Source: Promerops cafer (lineage: Eukaryota > Chordata > Aves > Passeriformes > Nectariniidae). From it: a stretch of 64,000 bases of DNA. Of the stretch, positions 27,901 to 36,156 are shown piece after piece. The stretch is taken from the NCBI GenBank assembly GCA_013398275.1, contig VZSE01000585.1:384022-448021 (forward strand), read 5' to 3'. A program made the translations under genes and the position numbers. Position 1 is the stretch's first letter. Each line of letters opens with the position of its first letter. The notes under the pieces were generated by a model that saw nothing but the letters and a program-made list of their open reading frames with translations, made no database searches and was not told the origin of the DNA.

Positions 27901-30638
27901 GCCGGCAGCGGCTCCCCTGTCCCACCCGCGCTCCCCCAGTCCCGGGCGGCTCCTGCGTGGCTGCACGCTCCCGTCGCCACGCTCTTGGAACCCGCAGTCC
28001 GGAGGTGCGGGAAGTTACGCTCGGGCGAGTGGTTTCTGAGGCGGTGGCAGGAGACGGGTGGGAGCCGCAAGTCACCTCGTTAGCGCGGTGTGCGCGAGAC
28101 ATGAAGCAAATTAAAAAAAAGCCCCGAGCTCTGCTACAGCGTTGAGCTCGGGAATACCGTGTAAAGGGCGCTCGGTGCCGCCCGGAGTAGTTAAAAAATT
28201 ACATTTTATTTTTTTTCCGGAAAGAACGAGAAATATCGCATCACTGCAGTGCATATGATGCATATTCAGAAAAAAAAAAAAAGGGGGACAAGCACCACAA
28301 AAAATTACATAACCGGTTTTTAACATTATTTTCTTGCGCTGGGGAATTAAGTCATCGCCACCACCTGACGCGTGCGGCCAATCTGCGCGGAGCGGGCGGC
28401 GCACCCCCCTCCTCCAAGCCGGTCCCAAACAGGATTGAACCGCTTCGAACAAAGGCTGCGAAGTTCGGGGAAAAAAGAAATAAAAAAAACACATAGAACC
28501 CCCGGGCCCCGGCGCTTCTACCCCTCCCCGGGAAAGGGGTCTGCACTTCGTGGGGACATCACGGCGGGTCGAGNNNNNNNNNNNNNNNNNNNNNNNNNNN
28601 NNNNNNNNNNNNNNNNNNNNNNNNNNNNNNNNNNNNNNNNNNNNNNNNNNNNNNNNNNNNNNNNNNNNNNNNNNNNNNNNNNNNNNNNNNNNNNNNNNNN
28701 NNNNNNNNNNNNNNNNNNNNNNNNNNNNNNNNNNNNNNNNNNNNNNNNNNNNNNNNNNNNNNNNNNNNNNNNNNNNNNNNNNNNNNNNNNNNNNNNNNNN
28801 NNNNNNNNNNNNNNNNNNNNNNNNNNNNNNNNNNNNNNNNNNNNNNNNNNNNNNNNNNNNNNNNNNNNNNNNNNNNNNNNNNNNNNNNNNNNNNNNNNNN
28901 NNNNNNNNNNNNNNNNNNNNNNNNNNNNNNNNNNNNNNNNNNNNNNNNNNNNNNNNNNNNNNNNNNNNNNNNNNNNNNNNNNNNNNNNNNNNNNNNNNNN
29001 NNNNNNNNNNNNNNNNNNNNNNNNNNNNNNNNNNNNNNNNNNNNNNNNNNNNNNNNNNNNNNNNNNNNNNNNNNNNNNNNNNNNNNNNNNNNNNNNNNNN
29101 NNNCCTCGTTAGCGCGGTGTGCGCGAGACATGAAGCAAATTAAAAAAAAGCCCCGAGCTCTGCTACAGCGTTGAGCTCGGGAATACCGTGTAAAGGGCGC
29201 TCGGTGCCGCCCGGAGTAGTTAAAAAATTACATTTTATTTTTTTTCCGGAAAGAACGAGAAATATCGCATCACTGCAGTGCATATGATGCATATTCAGAA
29301 AAAAAAAAAAAGGGGGACAAGCACCACAAAAAATTACATAACCGGTTTTTAACATTATTTTCTTGCGCTGGGGAATTAAGTCATCGCCACCACCTGACGC
29401 GTGCGGCCAATCTGCGCGGAGCGGGCGGCGCACCCCCCTCCTCCAAGCCGGTCCCAAACAGGATTGAACCGCTTCGAACAAAGGCTGCGAAGTTCGGGGA
29501 AAAAAGAAATAAAAAAAACACATAGAACCCCCGGGCCCCGGCGCTTCTACCCCTCCCCGGGAAAGGGGTCTGCACTTCGTGGGGACATCACGGCGGGTCG
29601 AGTGGGAAGTGGGGAGCAGGAGGTCCTCATCTCCCCAGTTTTGGGAGAGATGCTCCCATTACGCAACACCACTTCCCCCCTCTCTCTCCTCCTCCTCCTT
29701 TTGCTCCCCATCAAGGGCTTTTCGGACACATCTTTACATCGGGGTGACCCCAACTGCCGAGCAGGGTGCAGGGACGGCCCAAGGAAATTAAAGCTTTTTA
29801 CCAGGACGAGGATAATACTGAAATGAGAAAAAAATTACACGTGGGGTGGTGATATGTCAAAATAAGTCAGGGAGACTCTTTTATCTGGCAATAATCAGCC
29901 GTTCTGAAAAATTAATTGTATTATCACCCCAACAGCATGAGCAGAACCCCGCATGTGTCGGGAAGTATGATTTTTACGCTTTCACTGTGTTTCAAGATTT
30001 GTTTTTAGGATTCTGCCAATGAAGTCCACTGCTCATCTGGCTGTGATTTTACAGTTGTTTTTCCCCACGGAACGGCAAATCCTACTAAATATTACCAGGA
30101 AAAATTAAAAAGGTAAAATATTCGGTAAAAAACTTATTAATAAATGGCCGTGCTAAAGGGCAAGTAGTTCAAGGGAGTCCTGCTTGCAGGTACTTTGCAA
30201 ATGCATCTCCTGTAACTCCATCGCCAAGATACGACCCTGGGCATGTCCTGCTCTCCCATGCACCCATTAAAAAAGGAAGGGCTAAACCGGGGTGATACAA
30301 AGATGCGTGCTTTTTTTCCCATATATAATAAAGCAGCACAATTAAAGGCAGCCCTTACCTCTCTCGTGGCCGATCAGGATGTCTCTATGGTTGAAATATT
30401 CCACTTCTTCGGTGTAGTTCTGTGTATAGGCAGTGTTGGATCCAGCATTCCTCGATTCAGTCCAACGCACTTTAGCGTGCCCCCTCGCATGGATTTTAAG
30501 GGATTTCACTCTAATTTCCCCAGTTACTTCTAGACTGACCCTTCCTGAGACTGTATCCCCGCTAGAGTACACGGGGACATTGCTGTCATTCAGACAGTCA
30601 AAGCTTATCGTCAGACTCTTCACCTTCCCCAGCACCAT
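18923..30638 (-). CDS. ARRDC3: Arrestin domain-containing protein 3 (alpha-arrestin), full coding span of 8 exons
   Basis: Joining 30638-30359, 26573-26492, 23971-23824, 22571-22469, 22086-21830, 21511-21349, 20541-20387 and 18979-18923 gives 1245 bases, 414 residues plus TGA. Every intron is GT-AG and phases match. The start MVLGKVKSLTISFDCLNDS has a strong context (A at -3, G at +4). The arrestin N-domain covers roughly residues 20-165 and the C-domain 180-310. The tail carries PPSY (346-349) and PPLY (391-394), which bind WW domains of NEDD4-family ubiquitin ligases. From family knowledge, ARRDC3 is an adaptor at plasma membrane and endosomes that promotes ubiquitination and trafficking of beta-adrenergic receptors and integrin beta-4, and it influences energy balance. 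Length and sequence are almost the same as I recall for human ARRDC3, so ARRDC1, ARRDC2, ARRDC4 and TXNIP are unlikely. I see no frameshift or stop. Confidence 0.97.
20387..20541 (-). CDS. ARRDC3: ARRDC3 coding exon 7 (residues 345-396), both PPxY motifs
   Basis: Acceptor tccctgcag; encodes PPSYAEVVTEEQ at its start and FLPPPLYSE at its end, so one exon holds both WW-domain-binding motifs. Skipping it would remove both ligase-recruiting sites and, at 155 bases, would shift the frame. Donor is TCAGAA|GTAGGT. Confidence 0.97.
21349..21511 (-). CDS. ARRDC3: ARRDC3 coding exon 6 (residues 291-345 in part)
   Basis: Acceptor ttccttag; begins VYVDIPGAMDLFLNLPLVIG, the last arrestin C-domain strands, and ends in LPERPE. 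Donor is CAGAAG|GTAACC. Length is 163 bases. Confidence 0.97.
21830..22086 (-). CDS. ARRDC3: ARRDC3 coding exon 5 (residues 205-290)
   Basis: Acceptor tgtttcag; the largest internal exon at 257 bases, encoding the middle of the arrestin C-domain (GESIQIFAEIENCSSRMVVP through RVEYSLM). Donor is CTGATG|GTATGT. Confidence 0.97.
22469..22571 (-). CDS. ARRDC3: ARRDC3 coding exon 4 (residues 171-205 in part)
   Basis: Acceptor ttcttgcag; encodes the inter-domain linker and the start of the arrestin C-domain, including the cysteine cluster in TLCCWFCTSG. Donor is CCCCAG|GTACGT. Length is 103 bases. Confidence 0.96.
23824..23971 (-). CDS. ARRDC3: ARRDC3 coding exon 3 (residues 121-170)
   Basis: Acceptor tgcacag; the exon encodes the segment from PLATSFEGRHGSVRYWVKAE to DINTPSLL, the end of the arrestin N-domain. 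Donor is CTG|GTAAGA. Length is 148 bases, ending in phase 0. Confidence 0.96.
23972..26491 (-). other. ARRDC3 intron 2
   Basis: A 2.5-kb AT-rich intron with GT-AG ends. It holds a short TA/CA dinucleotide tract at about 24537-24580. I see no transposable element I can name. Confidence 0.8.
26492..26573 (-). CDS. ARRDC3: ARRDC3 coding exon 2 (residues 94-121 in part)
   Basis: Acceptor ttttctcttttag precedes the exon, which reads DDDNSEEGLHTIHSGRHEYA and on to FELPQ. Donor is CAGAC|GTAAGTA. Length is 82 bases, and the phases fit both neighbours. Confidence 0.96.
27595..28150. promoter_or_regulatory. CpG-rich block in ARRDC3 intron 1, possible second promoter
   Basis: GC and CpG content jump immediately after the N at 27594 and stay high to about 28150. 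The block contains CCAATCAG at 27779-27786 and an X-box-like sequence at 27795-27808 (minus strand GTTGCTAAGGCGAT, close to the RFX consensus), 8 bases apart. Another CCAAT is at 28379-28383 in the following segment. Such pairs are typical of housekeeping promoters. It could be an alternative ARRDC3 promoter, the start of an antisense transcript (human has ARRDC3-AS1 near the gene's 5' end), or a misplaced small contig. Confidence 0.4.
28075..28573. repeat. Perfect duplicate, copy 1, ending at the N gap
   Basis: These 499 bases recur at 29104-29602 with a constant offset of 1029; every stretch I compared is identical. The copy stops exactly where the N run begins. Confidence 0.95.
28574..29103. 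other. Assembly gap (530 N)
   Basis: Undetermined bases inside ARRDC3 intron 1, flanked by the two copies of a perfect duplicate. The gap is probably spurious. Confidence 0.99.
29104..29602. repeat. Perfect duplicate, copy 2, starting at the N gap
   Basis: Second copy of 28075-28573. It begins exactly at the end of the N run and continues into unique sequence after 29602. Contains CCAAT at 29408-29412. Confidence 0.95.
30359..30638 (-). CDS. ARRDC3: ARRDC3 coding exon 1 (residues 1-94 in part)
   Basis: ATG at 30638-30636 in the context aacaccATGG. Encodes the first arrestin strands, including YSSGDTVSGRVSLEVTGEIR and the segment ending at GHER. The donor is GAGAGAG|GTAAGG at 30358, phase 1. 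An in-frame upstream ATG lies 25 codons earlier, but it would add a poly-Phe leader absent from the family. Confidence 0.97.
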
Positions 30639-30990
30639 GGTGTTATAGCAAAGCGTAAAAAAAAAGACTGTAGGAAAAAAAAAAAAAGGAAGGGGGACCC
30701 CAAAAACAACCAACCCCGAGCCCCTGGGGCGCAGGGGTGCGGCGGCGCGGACCCTACAGGCGGCTCATGGGGGCGGCGGGGAGCCCCGGCCGCGGCGCGG
30801 GCGGCGCTGGTGCCGACGCGGCGTCTCCCCACAAAGGCGNGGCCCCGCGGAAACCTCGCAGGCGATGCTCTGGTGCTGCCGTCGGCGGCTCCAAGGGAGA
30901 TGGCAGTATTCCAGCCTCTACGAAGAGATGGAAGTTGTACCTCACCTAACAGGGCTCGTTCTGAAACTGGCAAATTCTCCCTTCCGGTCA
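30639..30990 (-). promoter_or_regulatory. ARRDC3 5'UTR and CpG-rich promoter region
   Basis: The segment directly upstream of the ATG is poly-pyrimidine on the coding strand and then very rich in CpG (about 30715-30910). No TATA box is evident, so initiation is probably dispersed. A polypyrimidine tract ending in CCTACAG (30668-30674) looks like a splice acceptor. CTGTTAG|GTGAGG at about 30940-30951 looks like a donor, so a 278-base 5'UTR intron (30668-30945) is possible. One N lies at 30840. Confidence 0.5.
30887..30983. repeat. 97-bp similarity block, copy A (ARRDC3 5' region)
   Basis: It aligns without gaps to 33274-33370. My hand count is about 70 of 97 identical, with many of the differences being transitions. 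It shares ATTCCAGCCT and GAAACTGGCAA cores. Family unknown. Confidence 0.7.
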
Positions 30991-31757
30991 CTGGGTTTTG
31001 GTTTAGTTTCGTTTGGTTTGGTTTTGGTTGGTTGGTAGGATTTTACTGCTTTGTGGGTTATTTGCGTTTGTTTGGTTAGATTTGTTTGTTGTTTTTTTTT
31101 CCTGTGTGTGTGTCCAAGGAGGGGAATGAAGTGAGCAAAACTTGATAGGAAATGAGGGAAAAACATGGCAAGAAATAAAAAGCTGTCCTGGCTTTCGGGG
31201 TAGTATGTATGAATTCCTGAGAATCCTCTCTGTAAACTTTTGAAAATCAGTACTGATTCATCTGAATTTACCTATTCCAATATCGGTGACTGCCTCACTG
31301 ATACAAATTACATTGCTGCAAATCCTCCCTGGAAGCCTTTCCAACCGTTCACTTTTTTTTCATTATTATTACTTTGTTAGTGCTGCTTCTCTGGTAAATG
31401 CTCTGAGTTTGGTTATTTAATGCTACATTAGCTAATTCTTGCACAATTCCCTGCTGACAAAAAGTTTCCTGTGAGAAGTAGGATGGTGGTGGATGGCATC
31501 CCCAAGACACCATGCTTTGAGGGGCCTAAACTGAGATGCACCACTAACATTTCATGCCAACAGTTAAGTTTTGAAAGTGTTTGCATATTCTTGCTGTTTT
31601 TTCTCAAGTAAAAAAAGTCACATTTTCCTTGGCCTGACACTTCGTGGATATTCTCATGTGTTTTTTGTGGCCAAAAGTGTTCAAGTCTCTTGTGGGTAAA
31701 TTAGGACTTTCTATGCTTTTGCACCATCTCGTGGTAAGCATTCGTATTTCCTTAGCT
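30991..31757. other. Non-coding DNA upstream of ARRDC3
   Basis: Starts with a (TTTGG)-rich stretch (30998-31085), then becomes AT-rich. No gene is recognisable. Confidence 0.5.
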
Positions 31758-31812
31758 CACAGAATCGTAGAATCATGAAAAAGACCTTCAAAATCCTGAA
31801 GTCCAACCATAA
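31758..31812 (-). mobile_element. CR1 LINE 3'-end fragment
   Basis: Begins CACAGAATCGTAGAATCATG and continues to AAGTCCAACC, the reverse complement of the CR1 3' terminus (GGTTGGACTT... to ATTCTATGATTCTGTG). Only the last 50-60 bases are present. Confidence 0.75.
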
Positions 31813-33273
31813 AAAGAATACTTGCAAGAGAAGCAGAGGTGATTTAATTCCTCTCCTGACAGTGCTTTTCCTGTTCCTCTCATGCCTTCAGACTCAGGTG
31901 GTCTCTTGCATGTGTTTATTCACACATTTTTCCTCTATTCTGTAACTTAAAACATAGTTATGTCATCCACAAGTCACAGAAGCCACAATTCCATGGCCTC
32001 CAGTTGCTATAGGACTTGTGAAAGCTGCAAACCAGGTGGGATGCAGCTTTTATCTACAGGGCTTGGGTCATATCTCCTGACCTGCCAGTTCTGGGGTGGT
32101 TCTTAATGTCCACCCGCCCAAGCACAAATCTGAAGACGTGATAAAGAGAAATTGCATTTTCCAGGAAGTTGAAGGTCCAAATCTGTAATTCCAGTGGATA
32201 TTTTTTTTTTTTTTTTTTTTGGTTTCTAGATAGGTAAGGAAGAGGATCATCCTCCATAGCTGGGGTACATGCCACATGCTTTGTATACTGCTTGCATTTG
32301 CCCATTCCAGACTTGTTGAAGTAGAATAAAATACTTTGCTAAGCTGCTGAAAATCATCCCCTGTATATACCCTGCAGACCTCATAGCCCTGTCTTACCTC
32401 CCCTCTCACTAGACCCCAGCCATCTCTGAGATCACCACACTTTGTGCATGGCTATATGTGATTTAAATCCAGACCACTGAACAGGCTGACATGGTTTAGT
32501 TAAGCCTGTGTTATGCATAATAAACTTTAGATTGTCAGCTCTGCAGAAGAATCTGTGTGTATGCATTTCCCACATCCTGCCAAAAGTCACACATACACTA
32601 TCAGCCTCTGCTGCTCTTTTAAATACTTCTCGTAGTGTATTCATGTCACTTTTGTGTTCCTAAAGCATACGCTTCATGCCACCTTGTGGCAAAGGTGGTG
32701 AAGTGCCAACACTGCCTCTCACCAGCCTCTGGCCTCTGCATTTCTGCAAAACTGACATTTTTCTGTGAAGCCTTTTGATCAGGATAAAAAAAATCTAAAA
32801 TGAAAAAAATTAAAACCCTTAATTTTTCTTTTATTTAAGTGGAGAACCTATTATGAGATTTAGCCAAAAATATTTAGCAGTTATTTTCAGATGTTTAGTT
32901 AACCAAATATTAGTTATTTTTCAGGAGTTAAGTTTTTGCATTTGTCAAATGAACTACCTTCTAGTTAAATGTTTAATTTTTTATAGATCCTGACACAGGA
33001 TTTTAAAAATTGGTTGCAAAGATGATCAGGTCTTACCATCTTAGGTCAACAATAGGCAGTGAAGATTTTGTACACCATAAACTATCAAGAGCCTTCACTA
33101 ACCTTTTACAGGCCTTATGCATGATGCAGTCCAAAAAAATAAAATTCACATAAAGTTAAAAAAATTAATTGGTTATTATTTATTAATTTGATCAATTAAT
33201 CAAAATTTCTTACCTTTTTGTTTTTAAACTGGCAAAACCCATGAAGATGATGCTGTCTGTTATTGGAGTCAGT
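31813..33273. other. Non-coding DNA
   Basis: AT-rich with a poly-T run at 32199-32220. Short frames (up to 113 codons) on the minus strand overlap the poly-T and have no recognisable domain. Confidence 0.5.
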
Positions 33274-33370
33274 AGCTTCAAGAAAGATGGCAATATTCCA
33301 GCCTCCATAAAGGCATAAAGATTTTACCTCACTTTACAAATCCTTTCTTGAAACTGGCAAGCTCTCCCTT
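33274..33370. repeat. 97-bp similarity block, copy B
   Basis: Gapless partner of 30887-30983. It has lost nearly all CpG dinucleotides (CG in copy A is usually TA, CA or TT here) and sits in AT-rich DNA 2.4 kb upstream of ARRDC3. Confidence 0.7.
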
Positions 33371-35029
33371 GTTCATCTTTTCTTTTTATTTTTTTATTTT
33401 CTTGGAACGTCTAAAATTATTTCTCCTTTTAAAATTATTTTCTTATTAAAAAAAAATAAAATAAATATTTTTTATGTTTGTTGTGTGCCTAGTTTTGCAC
33501 GTTTGTGCATGCCTGGAACTCTCCCAACCTCCATGTTACCTAATGGTACATTCATGCTGAAGACCAAAATTCAGAGGTTGGATCCATTTAGCATCTTCAT
33601 AGCTAATCAGTCTTCTCACTGTTCACTTTATAAACCTGCAAGGATGGGTGTGATACACAATGATCTTGACAACACTCATTACTTTTTCTAAAAGCAAAGC
33701 CAGAAAAGCTTGGAATGTTCTCCTGAGTCATTAATAAAGTACTGTTAGTAGGAAGATCCAGACTTTGATCCCATCTTCTTACTGACTGTCCTGGTGTGAC
33801 ACTAGGCCTGGTTTGGTGTGGAGACAGTGTTTGCCCTCGCTGTGAAGCTGTTTCCTTGTACAGCAGAGAATGGGCTAGAGAAAGTGTCAGAGCAGAAGCT
33901 ATGTGTTTTCTGGCCCTTAATGTTTCCTTATCAAAGGGAGAATCCTGAAAAGTAAATACATGCTCCAGGATGGTTTCTGTATTTCGTGCAGTGAATGAAT
34001 GGAAAATGTGAAATGTTCTCCTAATGGACTCATTCCTATTCATCCTTGTTATGTCTGATCCCAAATCCATTCATAAAAATAAGAGAAATAAGGTTTCCCC
34101 TCATCATACCTGTTGTGAGGCTACATTTGTGAAATATTGTCACATTAAAATGTAGAGTGGTGAGATAAAAATGTTGTTTTATGATACTGTGAATCTATGT
34201 ACTGAGGAGCTGTTTCCAAAACTCCTGGATTCAGAAGGATGTCTACAGACCTTCCTTTTGGTACTATCTCCACTGGAACAGTTGTTTAGCTGTCAGAGCT
34301 GTATACAGAAGAGAAAATTTTGCTAAATAGGCTTCCTTTGGGCTTGATTGTTTAATGGAGAAATCATCAGTGATGGAAGGAAACTTGGAGTTTGTGAAAC
34401 TGGCTCCTGAATTTGAAAGATGCAGGATTTGGAAGCAGCTTTTTCTCGTATTATCTGTATCCTTGGATATTTCTGATGATTCTGCTTTCAGAATATGCAT
34501 ACTGTAAAGAAAGTATTCAGTCTCAAAACTCAAATACTTGTTTGAAATATTTAGTAGTTTGGGTTTTTCACTTTAAAATATTTTAGACTAAGTTGAGTTC
34601 TGAGATGTATTTACTATTAGAATCAGAACATCACATAACAATTATGTTAAACTGAATGTTTGGTTTGAAAAATAACTGCTAGTGCTGTTAAACTGAGAAA
34701 ACAGTTAAACACATACTTGAAGCAATCTCTCCTGGACGTTGTGACCAAAGAACAAGTTTACAGGTGCAATCAGTAATATCTGAGCATGTGCTCCAGAGAT
34801 GATGATGGACAGTCAAACAAGGAACAGAGATAACACAGTTCAGATGGTATATGGCCATGATCTGCACTGGCTTTGGTTGTCCCTGTTGTTACTCCCTCCC
34901 CCGCTTACGGCTTTTCCCCATTCTTGCCTTGCAGCTACTTCATCTGTAGGCTCATGCCAACTCCTTCATCTCATGCCAAAAGGGCTGGCACTGTGACTAA
35001 GCTGAGGAGTGTGCCTAAGCCAGTCTTGA
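33371..35029. other. Non-coding DNA with an unassigned 155-codon frame
   Basis: The minus strand has an open frame at 34070-33603 (155 codons) with no domain I know and low-complexity Ser/Thr content. No splice partner or codon pattern supports it as a gene. The TGTCCTGGTGTGACA sequence near 33788 could be the edge of an old LTR. Confidence 0.4.
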
Positions 35030-35875
35030 GTTGATTCAAAGCCATTCAGTATTCAGCAGTGTCGACCCTGGGCAGATAGCAGACGCCCACCAAAGACACT
35101 CCATCACTCCTCAGCTGGACAGGGGAGACAAAATATAACAAAAGGCTCACATGTGAACATAAGGACAAGGAGGGATCACACATCAATTACTGTCACAGGC
35201 AAAACAGGCTTGACTTGAGGAAACATCTCTGCTGTTCCTTCTTCCTCTGAGTAAGGTCTTCTTACACTCTTCCCTTTACTGGAAGGGTCTTTCTCCTGGG
35301 GGACAGTCCTCCACAAACTTCTCCAATGAGCTATAGTTCTTCATTAACTGCTCCAGTGTGTGTCTTTTCCACTGCGTCAGTCCTTCAGGAACAGGCTGCT
35401 CTAGTGGAGGTCCCCTGGGGGGTCACAAGTCCTACCAGCAAACCTGTTCCAGCATTGGCTCATTTCTCCACAGAGTGACTGGTCCTGCTAGGAGCCTTCT
35501 CCAGTGCAGGTTTCCCGCAGGGTCACAGCTCCTTTTGTCACCCCCTTGCTCTGCTGTGTACCTCCATGGACTGTGGGGCAGCAGTCTGCTTCACCAAGTT
35601 CTTCATCACAGGATAGAGGGAAATCTCTGCACCAGAGTCAGGAGCACCTCTTCTTACTTCTTCACTGACCTTGGTTTCTGCAGAGCTCTTTCTCACTCAG
35701 ATTCTCATTCCTCTCCCTGGCTGCAGTTGCTATTGCAGTTTTTTCCTCCTTTTTGAATGCATTACCTCAGAGGCAGCGCTGTCATCACTGACAGGCTTGG
35801 CCTGGGCCAGTGGCAGGCCCGTCTTGGAGCCAGGTGGCATTTAGGTCCATGCCATAGCTGCAGAGCCTCCATACG
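35030..35875. mobile_element. Avian LTR-type interspersed repeat (probably ERVL-related), degenerate
   Basis: The segment has an internal pattern of degenerate ~50-bp subrepeats: CTCCA-GTG or CTCTAGTGGAGG followed by GGTCACAAGTCCTRCCAGC-like text. It continues into TTCTTCACTGACCTTGG and GGCCAGTGGCAGGCCCGTCT. I recognise this order of phrases from a common bird repeat that I believe derives from ERVL-type retroviruses; the exact family name and orientation I cannot confirm. Frames of 132 and 80 codons here are not genes. Confidence 0.5.
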
Positions 35876-36156
35876 TGGCTCAGGCATATGGTCATGTATA
35901 AGAATGTGGGATGGTCACTGCCTTTGTAAAGGTTATGAGAAAATGCAGGATTATGAAATCCAGATGACCTCGGAGTCATTAAGCTACAAAATAAATTAGG
36001 CCATGAACTGTACTGGGAGCCTAGGAGCAAAACATGTTACACAGCTTTTCTGATGAGATTTGACCATATCCTGCCAGAGGAAGAAGGACTTGGCATTGTG
36101 CTTGGTTCCAGTGGTACTGAGGACCATGCTGTCATTAATTTTGCTTCTGCATCCCC

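Larger units (their letters stand above)
26574..30358 (-). other. ARRDC3 intron 1 (length inflated by assembly problems)
   Basis: The intron runs from the exon 1 donor to the exon 2 acceptor and is 3785 bases as assembled. It contains a single N at 27594, a CpG-rich block from 27595, a 499-base perfect direct duplication and a 530-base N gap. If the two duplicate copies are one sequence, the true intron is about 1 kb shorter. Confidence 0.8.

Noticed and set aside
27497..28102. 201-codon minus-strand frame in the intron 1 CpG block
   Set aside because: Ala/Arg/Pro-rich translation typical of CpG islands, open in several frames, and it crosses an N.
28372..29143. Long open frames spanning the N gap
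   Set aside because: They are artefacts of unknown bases being read as open.
29838..29843. CACGTG E-box as a carbohydrate response element like that of TXNIP/ARRDC4
   Set aside because: I noticed no second E-box five bases away, so a paired element is not supported.
33603..34070. 155-codon minus-strand open frame upstream of ARRDC3
   Set aside because: No recognisable domain, no splice partner, and the composition looks like translated non-coding or old LTR sequence.
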